Of a stretch of DNA of 62,812 bases, positions 40,391-48,716 are shown piece by piece. The DNA lies in contig JBKHXK010000014.1 in the NCBI GenBank assembly GCA_046566065.1, positions 1 to 62,812 of the forward strand. Reading direction: 5' to 3'. The translations under genes and the position numbers were made by a program. The notes below the pieces were generated by a model. It searched no databases and was not told the DNA's origin. It saw only the letters and a list, made by a program, of their open reading frames with translations. Numbering within the stretch: the stretch's first letter is position 1; every line of letters begins with the position of its first letter. This DNA is from MB1-2 sp046566065. Its GTDB lineage: Bacteria > Actinomycetota > CADDZG01 > WHSQ01.

Positions 40391-41500
40391 ATGAAGATCC
40401 CCATGGATTCTCTGCGCGAGCTAGAGCGCGAGCGGGGCATCTCTTTCGAGACGCTGGTCGAAGCGATCGAGAAAGCTCTCGCTTCGGCTTATCTGCGCAT
40501 CATCAACGCCGAGCACGAGCCCAACGTCCGCGCTCGCGCGGTCATCGACCGCGAGACGGAAGAGGTCACGGTCTACCGGCAGGACGTCGAGATCGATCCG
40601 GAGACGGACGAGGTGAAGGTTCTGAAAGAGTGGGAGGACACCCCCGCGGACTTCGGCCGGATCGCTGCTCAGGCCGCCAAACAGGTGATCGTCTCTCGCA
40701 TCCGCGATGCAGAGCGGGACATCACTTTCGGCGAGTACTCCGGGCGTGAGGGCGACATCGTGACCGGGATCGTCCAGCAGCAGGATCATCGCTACACGAT
40801 CCTCGACCTTGGGAAGACCGAGGCCCTGATGCCGCCGGCCGAGCAGATCCCGCACGAGCGTTACGAGCATGGAGCGCGGCTCAAGGCGTACATCGTCGAG
40901 GTCCGCCGCAGCGCGCGCGGCCCCCAGATCATCGTCTCCCGGACCCATCCGAACCTGATCCGTCGCCTCTTCGAGCTGGAAGTGCCCGAGATCATGGATC
41001 AGATCGTCGAGATCAAGTCCGTGGCGAGGGAGCCCGGCCACCGGTCCAAGATCGCGGTCGCCTCGAACGACCGCAACGTGGATCCGGTCGGAGCCTGCGT
41101 GGGTTCCAAGGGATCTCGCGTTCGCATGGTCATGAACGAGTTGCGCGGCGAGAAGATCGACATCATCAAGTGGACCGACAACACCGAGGAGTTCGTAGCC
41201 AACGCACTGTCCCCGGCCAAGGTCAAAGAGGTCCGGATCTCCGAAGACGGGGAGACCGCCCTGGTGATCGTCCCCGATTACCAGCTGTCGTTGGCCATAG
41301 GCAAGGAGGGCCAGAACGCTCGCCTCGCCGCTCGGCTCACCGGCCTGAGGGTGGACATCAAATCCGAGTCGCAGATGCGCAAGGAGACCGAGCCTCCGGA
41401 GGCCGAGACCGGCCCTGAGGCAGCGGCCGATCCCGCCGTGGTCGCGTCCTCTGAGGAGGCGGCGGACACGGGCTCCGAGCAAGCAGGGGGCGCGGACTAA
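40391..41500 (+). CDS. nusA: transcription termination/antitermination factor NusA
   Basis: 369 aa. N-terminal RNAP-binding domain (~1-130), S1 domain (EGDIVTGIVQQQDHRYTILDLGKTEALMPP), KH1 and KH2 (VGACVGSKGSRVRMVMNELRGEKIDIIKW; PDYQLSLAIGKEGQNARLAARLTGLRVDIKSE). No acidic repeat domain as in E. coli; only a short Ala/Glu-rich tail. GGAGCAGCG lies upstream of the ATG at 40391. Confidence 0.96.
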   Translation: MKIPMDSLRELERERGISFETLVEAIEKALASAYLRIINAEHEPNVRARAVIDRETEEVTVYRQDVEIDPETDEVKVLKEWEDTPADFGRIAAQAAKQVIVSRIRDAERDITFGEYSGREGDIVTGIVQQQDHRYTILDLGKTEALMPPAEQIPHERYEHGARLKAYIVEVRRSARGPQIIVSRTHPNLIRRLFELEVPEIMDQIVEIKSVAREPGHRSKIAVASNDRNVDPVGACVGSKGSRVRMVMNELRGEKIDIIKWTDNTEEFVANALSPAKVKEVRISEDGETALVIVPDYQLSLAIGKEGQNARLAARLTGLRVDIKSESQMRKETEPPEAETGPEAAADPAVVASSEEAADTGSEQAGGAD

Positions 41501-41501
41501 T

Positions 41502-41798
41502 ATGGATGCAGGTCCTATCCGGACCTGCGTGGGTTGTCGCAGCAAGCGGCCGCAGAGCCAGATGGCGAGGCTTAGCCGTAGCTCCGACGGCGCCGTGTCT
41601 TCTGGAGCGGGAGCCCCCGGACGGGGCGCTTACCTCTGCAGAGACGCAGCGTGTTTCGAGACGGCATTCACGACGGGCCGGCTCCGCCGGGCTCTGAGGA
41701 GTGAGCGCCTTGAAGAGTCGCTGCTGCAAGACCTGATGAGAAAGGAACTGGATGGCGAAGCCAAGGGTCCACGAGGTAGCGAAGGAGCTGGGCCTTAG
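41502..41798 (+). CDS. YlxR family RNA-binding protein
   Basis: 98 aa. PIRTCVGCRSKRPQSQMARLSR, GRGAYLCRDAACFETA and the basic stretch TTGRLRRALR are the YlxR (DUF448) signature between nusA and infB. Recent work in other bacteria links the family to RNase P modulation. The last 47 bases overlap the start of infB in another frame. Confidence 0.92.
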   Translation: MDAGPIRTCVGCRSKRPQSQMARLSRSSDGAVSSGAGAPGRGAYLCRDAACFETAFTTGRLRRALRSERLEESLLQDLMRKELDGEAKGPRGSEGAGP

Positions 41799-43953
41799 CT
41801 CGAAAGACGTGCTGGCTCACCTCGAGAAGATCGGCGAGCCGGTGAAGAGCCATGCCTCGTCGCTCGACGAGGCCCTGGCCGACCGCGTCCGCAGCGAGTT
41901 GGGCAACGGCGCGGCCCCCGCCGAGGCCCCCGCGACCGCGAAAAGCCCCGCCGCCAAGCCCGCCGCCAAGAAGACCTCTGCCAAGCCCGCGGCCAAACCT
42001 GCTGCGGAGAAGCCGGCGGCCACGAAGCCGACGGCGACCAAGCCGGCCCCCAGCAAGCCCGCAGCTCCGGCGCCCGAGCCGTCGGCCAAGGCCCCGGAGA
42101 AGCCCGCCCCAGCACCCGAACCCGCCCAGACCACGAAGTTCGAGTCCGTGGCCGAAGCAAAGGTCGAGCCCGAGCCGGTCGAGGCGCCGGCCGCGGCGGG
42201 CGGAGACGTCATCAAGGTGCACAGGGGCATCACCGTCAAGGACTTCGCCGAGAAGGTGGATAGGGCGCCTGCAGAGATCGTCAAGATCCTCATCGGTCTG
42301 GGCGAGATGGTGACGGTCACGCAGTCGATGAGTGACGACGCCGTCGAACTGGTGGCGGCAGAGGTCGGCGCCACCGTCCAGGTGGTCGATCCGACGATGG
42401 AAGAAGCCGACGACGACCTCGATGACGACGAGGATGAGGGCGAGCTCGTTCCCCGGCCTCCGGTTGTCACGGTCATGGGACACGTCGATCACGGAAAGAC
42501 CGCCATCCTCGATGCGATCCGCAAGACCAATGTGGCCGGCGGCGAGGCGGGCGGGATCACCCAGCACATCGGCGCCTATCGGGTGAAGCACGAGGGCCGC
42601 GATGTGACCTTCATCGACACCCCGGGCCACGCCGCGTTCACGGCTATGCGCGCTCGCGGTGCACAAGCGACCGACATAGCGGTCCTGGTCGTCGCTGCCG
42701 ATGACGGCGTGATGCCCCAGACCCAAGAGGCCATCGACCACGCCAAGGCGGCGGGTGTGCCTATCGTGGTTGCCGTCAACAAGATCGACAAGCCCGAAGC
42801 GGATCCGGCCCGGGTCCGCCAACAACTCTCCGATCAGGGTCTGCTTCCGGAGGAGTGGGGAGGCGACACCGTCTTCGTCGACGTATCGGCGAAGGCCGGG
42901 ACCAACCTCGACCAGCTGATCGAGATGATCCTGCTCACCAGCGACGTTCAGCTGGACCTGAAGGCGAACCCCGAGACCCACGCCCGAGGCGTCGTCATCG
43001 AGGCGCATCTCGACAAGGGACGCGGCCCGGTGGCAACCGTGCTGGTGAAGAAGGGGACCCTGTACCAAGGTGACGCTCTCCTCGCGGGAGCCTCCTGGGG
43101 CCGCGTGCGAGCGATGCAGGACGAGAACGGTCAGAACGTCGAATCGGCAGGCCCGGGCGTTCCCGTCCAGGTCCAGGGCTGGCAATCGGTTCCCGAAGCG
43201 GGCGACGAGTTCCGCTCGCTCGACGACGAGCGCGAGGCGCGCTCGATCGCGGAAGAACGCGGGCACCACAGGCGCGAGGCCGAGATCGTCGCGGCCCGCG
43301 GCGTCTCCCTCCAAACGCTGTTGGCTGCTACCCGCGAGGGCGAGACCCCCGAGCTGAACGTGTTGATCAAGGCCGACACGCAGGGCTCGGTGGAGGCTCT
43401 CGACGATCAGCTCACCAAGATGGATCAGTCGCTCGTGAAGATCAACGTCATCCGCAAGGGCGTCGGCGGGATCACGGAGAACGACATCACGTTGGCGCAG
43501 GCATCGAACGCGATCGTGATCGGCTTCAACGTGGTCGAGAACGCGCAGGCGCGCCCGATGGCGGAAGAGGCGGGCGTGGATGTTCGCACCTATCGCGTGA
43601 TCTACCAAGCGGTTCAGGACATCGAATCCGCCGCCAAGGGTCTCCTCGGTCCCGAGATCCGTGAGGTGCCTATAGGGCAGGCCGAGGTCCGAGCGACCTT
43701 CCGGGTACCCCGGTTGGGTGTGGTCGCAGGTTGCATGGTTCTCGACGGAAAGATCGCCCGCAACTCGAAGGCCAGGCTCGTGCGGGACGGAACGGTCATC
43801 TACGAGACCGGCATCAGCTCGTTGCGGCGGTTCAAGGACGACGTTCGCGAGGTCGCTGCCGGGTACGAGTGCGGTATCGGCCTCGAGGGTTTCCAGGACG
43901 TGAAAGAGGGCGACCTGATCCAGGCGTTCGAGGTCCAAGAGGTAGCGCGCTAG
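41752..43953 (+). CDS. infB: translation initiation factor IF-2
   Basis: 733 aa. N-terminal IF2_N module, then an Ala/Pro/Lys-rich linker (~55-130), a second IF2_N-like part, then the GTPase: G1 GHVDHGKT near 243, G3 DTPGHAAF, G4 NKIDK, G5 SAKAG, and domains II-IV ending QAFEVQEVAR. Delivers fMet-tRNA to the 30S subunit. The linker shortens the protein relative to ~1000-aa actinobacterial forms. Starts within ylxR. Confidence 0.97.
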   Translation: MAKPRVHEVAKELGLSSKDVLAHLEKIGEPVKSHASSLDEALADRVRSELGNGAAPAEAPATAKSPAAKPAAKKTSAKPAAKPAAEKPAATKPTATKPAPSKPAAPAPEPSAKAPEKPAPAPEPAQTTKFESVAEAKVEPEPVEAPAAAGGDVIKVHRGITVKDFAEKVDRAPAEIVKILIGLGEMVTVTQSMSDDAVELVAAEVGATVQVVDPTMEEADDDLDDDEDEGELVPRPPVVTVMGHVDHGKTAILDAIRKTNVAGGEAGGITQHIGAYRVKHEGRDVTFIDTPGHAAFTAMRARGAQATDIAVLVVAADDGVMPQTQEAIDHAKAAGVPIVVAVNKIDKPEADPARVRQQLSDQGLLPEEWGGDTVFVDVSAKAGTNLDQLIEMILLTSDVQLDLKANPETHARGVVIEAHLDKGRGPVATVLVKKGTLYQGDALLAGASWGRVRAMQDENGQNVESAGPGVPVQVQGWQSVPEAGDEFRSLDDEREARSIAEERGHHRREAEIVAARGVSLQTLLAATREGETPELNVLIKADTQGSVEALDDQLTKMDQSLVKINVIRKGVGGITENDITLAQASNAIVIGFNVVENAQARPMAEEAGVDVRTYRVIYQAVQDIESAAKGLLGPEIREVPIGQAEVRATFRVPRLGVVAGCMVLDGKIARNSKARLVRDGTVIYETGISSLRRFKDDVREVAAGYECGIGLEGFQDVKEGDLIQAFEVQEVAR

Positions 43954-43969
43954 CCCGAAGGACACCGAG

Positions 43970-44272
43970 ATGTACATAGGGGTGGCTCGCTTCGAGATCT
44001 TCATCCCCTCTAGTTCGTCGTTGAAAGACAAGAGACAGGTCGTGCGTTCCGCGATGGCAGCCGTCCGTAACAAGCTGAACGTTGCCGTGGCCGAGGTTGA
44101 TCACCAGGACCTGTGGCAGAGGAGTGCGCTAGGGGTGAGCTGCGTGTCGGAATCGGCCGGGCGATGTCACAAGGTGCTGCAAGACGTCGAAAAGATCGTT
44201 GCCCGGTCGGTCATCGGGAACGCGGAGATCATCGATCGCACGATCGACGTGGTGGATATGGAGGACATGTGA
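43970..44272 (+). CDS. DUF503 family protein
   Basis: 100 aa. YIGVARFEIFIPSSSSLKDKRQVVRSAMAAVRNKLNVAVAEVDHQDLWQRSALGVSCVS is typical of DUF503, a ferredoxin-like small protein almost always placed between infB and rbfA. Function not established. Its TGA overlaps the GTG of a 20-codon upstream ORF that leads to rbfA. Confidence 0.9.
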   Translation: MYIGVARFEIFIPSSSSLKDKRQVVRSAMAAVRNKLNVAVAEVDHQDLWQRSALGVSCVSESAGRCHKVLQDVEKIVARSVIGNAEIIDRTIDVVDMEDM

Positions 44273-44331
44273 GCCAGCGGATGGAGAAGCCAGCCGCTCG
44301 ATCCCTGACGAGGGGCCGGAGCCTCCTGTGA
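44269..44331 (+). CDS. 20-codon ORF, duplicated start region ahead of rbfA
   Basis: GTG at 44269 overlaps the DUF503 stop, reads MSQRMEKPAARSLTRGRSLL and stops at 44331, overlapping the true rbfA GTG at 44328. Its first 21 bases differ from those of rbfA at two positions, so the rbfA start appears to have been duplicated. It may carry ribosomes from DUF503 to rbfA. Probably not a functional protein. Confidence 0.4.
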   Translation: MSQRMEKPAARSLTRGRSLL

Positions 44332-44693
44332 GCCAACGGATGGAAAAGGTCCAGAAGCTGGCGCGCCAGGTCCTCGGCGAAGAGATACAGACCCTGAAGG
44401 ATCCACGGATCGGATTCGCTACGGTCACCTTCGTGAAGATCACTCCCGACCTGCGACATGCTCGGGTCTTCGTCAGCGTGTTGGGCACCGACGAGGAGGT
44501 CGAGGCCACGATGAAGGGACTCAACAGCGCGCGTCCCCACCTCCGCGCCGAGCTGGGTCGTCAGATGAGAACCAAGTACCTGCCCGAGCTGATCTTCGAG
44601 CTGGACAACAAGACCGCGGAGGCGCAGCGCGTCGACGAGATCCTTCACCGGATCCATACCGGCGAGGCCTCGTCGGATGAGGAGGGTTCCTGA
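44328..44693 (+). CDS. rbfA: ribosome-binding factor A
   Basis: 121 aa KH-like protein that binds 30S precursors during cold adaptation and 16S rRNA processing. EKVQKLARQVLGEEIQTLKDPRIGFATVTFVKITPDLRHARVFVSVLG and LPELIFELDNKTAEAQRVDEIL are typical. GTG start, preceded by a near copy of its own start region 59 bases upstream. Its stop overlaps the ATG of the next gene by one base. Confidence 0.94.
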   Translation: MSQRMEKVQKLARQVLGEEIQTLKDPRIGFATVTFVKITPDLRHARVFVSVLGTDEEVEATMKGLNSARPHLRAELGRQMRTKYLPELIFELDNKTAEAQRVDEILHRIHTGEASSDEEGS

Positions 44694-45667
44694 TGCGCTT
44701 CGAGGCGCGGGACTGGGACGTCGCGGTGGCGGCCCTGAAGGAAGCGCCGGTCGTGAACCTCGCGTGCCATGTGAACCCCGATGGCGACGCTCTGGGGGCT
44801 CTGCTGGCGATGGCTCTGGGATTGAAGCAGCTCGGCAAGGACGTGTACCCATCCTGGGGGGCCCCCAAAGTGGACGTGCCTCCCTCGTACGCGTTCCTTC
44901 CGGGAGCGGACCTGCTCGTGGAGCCCGGCGATCTTCCCTCAGAACGCCTCTTCGTCGCGCTGGACTGTGGAGCTGCGCATCGCCTCGGCTCGCTCGAGAA
45001 GCGCGCCAAAGCGGCCGCGGTCAGTGTCAACATCGACCATCACCCGGGGAACGACGCCTTCGCCACCTACAACATCGTGGTGACCACCGTGTCCTCGACC
45101 GCCGAGATCGTCACGCGCGTGCTGCAGGACCTAGGCGTCGAGATCGACGAAGACATCGCTACCTGTCTCTACGTGGGGATCCTTACGGATACGGGCCGTT
45201 TCCAGTACTCGAACTCGACACCCGACACGTTGCGTCTGGCGGCGGACCTGTTGTCCAAGGGCGTCCAGGCCCCGCTCATCGCGCAGGAGGTGTACGAGTC
45301 CGCCCCCTTCGGCTTCCTGAAGCTAGTCGGCCGAGTGCTCGATAGAGCCGTTCTGGATGAGGAGAACCGGTTCGTGTACTCCTGGTTCAAGCGTTCGGAT
45401 CTCGAGGAGACGGAGGTCGCGGGCGACGAGACCGACGGCCTGATCGACATGGTCAGGTCGACGAGAGCAGCCGATGTGGCGGCGATGTTCAAGGAGCAAG
45501 CCGACGGTTCCTGGCGGGTGAGTCTGCGCTCCAAAGGCCCCAGCGTCGGCGAGCTCGCGCGCTCGCGCGGCGGGGGCGGCCACGAGCTGGCGGCCGGCTT
45601 CACCGCCACCGATGTCGACACCACGGCCAAGTCACTGATAGCCGAGCTCTCGAAGCGGGGCGCATGA
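44693..45667 (+). CDS. nrnA: DHH-family nanoRNase/pAp phosphatase
   Basis: 324 aa. DHH domain with CHVNPDGDALGA, ALDCG, and NIDHHPGNDAF (the DHH motif), and DHHA1 domain with RGGGGHELAAGF. The family degrades very short RNAs and dephosphorylates 3'-phosphoadenosine 5'-phosphate, or degrades cyclic dinucleotides in some members. Placed between rbfA and truB as in many actinobacteria and firmicutes. Coupled to rbfA and truB by overlaps. Confidence 0.92.
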   Translation: MRFEARDWDVAVAALKEAPVVNLACHVNPDGDALGALLAMALGLKQLGKDVYPSWGAPKVDVPPSYAFLPGADLLVEPGDLPSERLFVALDCGAAHRLGSLEKRAKAAAVSVNIDHHPGNDAFATYNIVVTTVSSTAEIVTRVLQDLGVEIDEDIATCLYVGILTDTGRFQYSNSTPDTLRLAADLLSKGVQAPLIAQEVYESAPFGFLKLVGRVLDRAVLDEENRFVYSWFKRSDLEETEVAGDETDGLIDMVRSTRAADVAAMFKEQADGSWRVSLRSKGPSVGELARSRGGGGHELAAGFTATDVDTTAKSLIAELSKRGA

Positions 45668-46524
45668 CACCGAATGGGGTGGTGGTCGTCGACAAGCCCG
45701 CGGGCATGACCTCGCACGACGTGGTCGACCGCGTTCGCAGGATCTTCGACACCCGCAAGGTTGGACACGCCGGGACCTTGGACCCCGATGCAACCGGAGT
45801 CCTGGTGCTGGGCCTGGGGACCGCCACCCGCCTGCTGTCGTTCGCGCAGGACGGAGCCAAGCGCTACCTGGCCGAAGCGGCCTTCGGGACGACGACGACG
45901 ACGCAGGACGCCTCGGGCGAGGTACTCGAGGAGAGACCGGTCGACATCGATGAAGGCTCGGTGAAGCAGGCCGCAGCGGCGTTCGTGGGCGAGATCGAGC
46001 AGATCCCTCCGATGGTCTCGGCCGTGAAGGTCGGTGGGGAGCGCCTGTACATGAAGGCTCGACGCGGGGAGACGATCGAGCGCGAGCCGCGCTCGGTCAC
46101 GATCCACAGTCTCGAAGTGACCGGCTTCCAGCCCCCCGATAGGGCCACATTCGACATCTCCTGCAGCGCCGGTACCTACGTGCGGACCCTGATCCACGAC
46201 ATCGGCGAGCGTCTGGGGTGTGGAGGTCATATGACGAAGCTGCGCCGGATCGCTGCCTCCGGTTTCACCGAGAGCGACGCCACGCCCCTCGATCTGCTGG
46301 GTCGCGAGGAGCTCCGTTCTCCGTTAGAGATCGTGAGGTCGTTGCCACAGATGAAGCTGGACGACGCTGCGGCCGCCTTGGTGGCGGACGGACGTCCGGT
46401 CGATGTTGGCGATCACGCCTTCGACCAAGGGCAGAAGGTCGCCCTTGTCCACGACGGTGAGCTTCTCGCGATCTACGAGCGCAAAGGTTCGACGCTCATC
46501 GCCCACAAGGTGCTTCCACGATGA
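45664..46524 (+). CDS. truB: tRNA pseudouridine(55) synthase
   Basis: 286 aa. Modifies U55 in the T-loop of tRNAs. DKPAGMTSHDVVDRVRRIF, catalytic Asp in HAGTLDPDATGVLVLGLG, and CSAGTYVRTLIHDIGERLGCGGHMTKLRRIASG are characteristic. A C-terminal PUA-like segment follows. Overlaps nrnA and ribF by four bases each. Confidence 0.96.
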   Translation: MTPNGVVVVDKPAGMTSHDVVDRVRRIFDTRKVGHAGTLDPDATGVLVLGLGTATRLLSFAQDGAKRYLAEAAFGTTTTTQDASGEVLEERPVDIDEGSVKQAAAAFVGEIEQIPPMVSAVKVGGERLYMKARRGETIEREPRSVTIHSLEVTGFQPPDRATFDISCSAGTYVRTLIHDIGERLGCGGHMTKLRRIAASGFTESDATPLDLLGREELRSPLEIVRSLPQMKLDDAAAALVADGRPVDVGDHAFDQGQKVALVHDGELLAIYERKGSTLIAHKVLPR

Positions 46525-47462
46525 GGACGTTCGTCGGTTTGGGCGCTCTTCCCCTGGACGAAGAGCGGGGCAGCGTGGTCACGATCGGTACCTTCGACGG
46601 CGTCCATCTCGGGCATCGGATGCTGATCAACAAGGCGATCGCGGCCGCCGGCGCGGCTGGTTTGAACTCGTGCGTGGTGACGTGGGACCGGCATCCAGCC
46701 GTCACCCTGCGCCCCGACAAAGCGCCTCCGGCGCTGGCTAGCCCCGAACGCAAGCTGGAACTCATAGGGGAGCTGGGCCCCGACCTGCTGGTCGTGCTCC
46801 CTTTCGATGCCGAGCTGTCCTCGATGGAGGCGGAGGATTTCGCAGCCGGTGTCCTGGGGAAGGGATTGCAGGCAAAGCAGGTGATCGTCGGGGACGGTTG
46901 GCGATTCGGTCGCAAGGCCAGAGGCACGACCGAGTTGCTGGCGCAGATCGGCGAGACCAGCGGCTTCACCGTCGACCCGGTATCCCTCGAACATGTTGCG
47001 GGGGCGGTGGCGTCCAGCACCCGCATCCGCAAGCTGCTCGCGGACGGGCAGATGGGGGCCGCTAGGGAACTGCTCGGGCGTCCCTTCGATCTGGACGGCG
47101 TGGTCGAGCACGGCGACGCGAGGGGTAAAGGTCTGGGAGTGCCGACCGCGAACGTCACCCCCGATCCGGCGCTCGTGCGGCCGCCCCGTGGCGTTTACGC
47201 GGGACGGGCCCGGGTCGGAGACGTCTGGTACACGGCCGCGATCAACGTCGGCGTGAACCCCACCTTCGGAGGCGACGAGGCGACGACCCCGGTGCGCGTC
47301 GAGGCCTACCTGCTCGACTTCGAGGGCGATCTCTACGACCAGACGATACGGGTCGAGTTCTGGGAGCGATTGCGCGACGAGAAGCGCTTCGACTCGTCAC
47401 AGGCACTCGTCGACCAGATGCACCGAGACATCGCCCGAACCCGGGCTCTCATCGGTCACTAA
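46521..47462 (+). CDS. ribF: bifunctional riboflavin kinase/FAD synthetase
   Basis: 313 aa. N-terminal FMN adenylyltransferase (TIGTFDGVHLGHRMLINKA; VIVGDGWRFGRKARG; SSTRIRKLLADG) and C-terminal riboflavin kinase (LDGVVEHGDARGKGLGVPTANV; NVGVNPTFGG; VEAYLLDFEGDLY). Converts riboflavin to FMN and FAD. Last gene of the nusA-ribF block; a 47-bp repeat begins five bases after the stop. In many relatives rpsO follows directly; here about 4.1 kb of accessory genes intervene. Confidence 0.96.
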   Translation: MRTFVGLGALPLDEERGSVVTIGTFDGVHLGHRMLINKAIAAAGAAGLNSCVVTWDRHPAVTLRPDKAPPALASPERKLELIGELGPDLLVVLPFDAELSSMEAEDFAAGVLGKGLQAKQVIVGDGWRFGRKARGTTELLAQIGETSGFTVDPVSLEHVAGAVASSTRIRKLLADGQMGAARELLGRPFDLDGVVEHGDARGKGLGVPTANVTPDPALVRPPRGVYAGRARVGDVWYTAAINVGVNPTFGGDEATTPVRVEAYLLDFEGDLYDQTIRVEFWERLRDEKRFDSSQALVDQMHRDIARTRALIGH

Positions 47463-47467
47463 CCCGC

Positions 47468-47514
47468 TTTGTTCGTAACCAGCGCCGCTTCTCGACGCTA
47501 GCTACGCGCAGAAC
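47468..47514 (+). repeat. 47-bp direct repeat, copy A
   Basis: TTTGTTCGTAACCAGCGCCG at the left end, GCTACGCGCAGAAC at the right. 44 of 47 bases match copy B at 50034. Internally self-complementary: CGTA/TACG and AGCG/CGCT, so it can form an interrupted hairpin. Lies just after the ribF stop. Confidence 0.85.
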
Positions 47515-47598
47515 GAGGATCGCTTCTCACCAAACCTGTTGCAACCAGGCCTTTCTTGTGCGCGAGATAGACCGGTAGGGCGGGGAGTGGGGGAAGAG

Positions 47599-48534
47599 AT
47601 GACCTACTGCGGGACACGAAGTGGCAGCAGATCGCAGCAGGGGGCGCTGGCCGCCTTGCTGACCCTGCTCGTGCTCATGGGGCTTCTTTCGACATCTCCG
47701 GCGGCCCGCGCCACCTACGCCGGGAGGAACGGCCGCATCGTGTTCGTGTCGAAACCGAACGGTCAGGCCGATGTGTTCACGATGACCGCCGAGGGGACCG
47801 GCCGTCGCCGGCTCACGAACGATCGCGAACACGACCTCAGCCCTGCCGGCGACCCGACGGGAGCGTGGATCGCCTACCGCAAGCGGCACCCGAACGGGTA
47901 CGAGCTCTACGTGATGGAGGTCGACGGATCGTCTCACCGGCGCCTCACCCGTAACGACGATCACGATGGTGGTCCCTACTGGGCTCCGGAGCCCTCCGCA
48001 CTTCTGTTCCACAGCGATCGGGACGGCGACATGGATCTCTACGAGATGGATGTGTCGACCGGCGCGGTGAGGATCCTGACGAACTCGGACGAGCATGAAG
48101 CCGGAGCGACGACCGCTGCTCCCGCCGGATTCATCGCCTTCCATGCTCAGGTGGAAGGGAACTCCGACATCTACCGCATGGCGCCTGATGGAAGCGAACG
48201 GACGAGGCTGACCGATGCACCCGATCGCGACTTCGACGCAGACGTGTCGCCGGACGGCACACTGATCGCTTTCACGCGAGGAACGGGCAGTGCCAGTGAG
48301 ATCTGGCTGATGCGAAGTGACGGTACCGAGCAACGACCACTGACTAATGATGACGTGCAGGACGGAGCCGCGTCCTTCTCGCCGGATGGGACATCGATCG
48401 TCTTCGCGAAGGCCGTCGGGGGAGCGGATCTCGAGATCCTCGTCATGGATCTGGAGGGGCGCGTTCTTCGAAGACTCACGTCCAATCGAGTGGCGGACCA
48501 GGCTCCTTACTGGATGGTGCGTACTGCCCAGTAG
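47599..48534 (+). CDS. secreted TolB/PD40-type beta-propeller protein
   Basis: 311 aa with signal peptide (LAALLTLLVLMGLLSTSPAARA). Repeats of the TolB/PD40 type: DVFTMTAEGTGRRRLTNDREHDLSPA, ELYVMEVDGSSHRRLTRNDDHDGGPYW, DLYEMDVSTGAVRILTNSDEHEAGA, DIYRMAPDGSERTRLTDAPDRDFDADVSPDGTLIAFTR, EIWLMRSDGTEQRPLTNDD, EILVMDLEGRVLRRLTSN: six blades. GGGGGAAGAG precedes the ATG at 47599. Binding partner unknown. Lies inside the direct-repeat-bounded block with the sulfatase. Confidence 0.85.
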   Translation: MTYCGTRSGSRSQQGALAALLTLLVLMGLLSTSPAARATYAGRNGRIVFVSKPNGQADVFTMTAEGTGRRRLTNDREHDLSPAGDPTGAWIAYRKRHPNGYELYVMEVDGSSHRRLTRNDDHDGGPYWAPEPSALLFHSDRDGDMDLYEMDVSTGAVRILTNSDEHEAGATTAAPAGFIAFHAQVEGNSDIYRMAPDGSERTRLTDAPDRDFDADVSPDGTLIAFTRGTGSASEIWLMRSDGTEQRPLTNDDVQDGAASFSPDGTSIVFAKAVGGADLEILVMDLEGRVLRRLTSNRVADQAPYWMVRTAQ

Positions 48535-48716
48535 TGCGTCCTAGCACGGTCCGCGCCACGCTCGACGCTTAACTCAAGTCAAACGTTGCACGCGCTCACT
48601 GAAGATCATTCTTCGCGCGCCGATGCAGCGTTCTCCTCTTCCTGCGTGTCTCTTTCCATGTAACAGCGGCACCGGGGCCCCCACGCCGCACATCTCGCTT
48701 GGTGAAGGAGAGTGCG

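Noticed and set aside
41668..44073. 801-codon minus-strand frame opposite infB
   Set aside because: Antisense shadow of IF-2; no recognisable domain.
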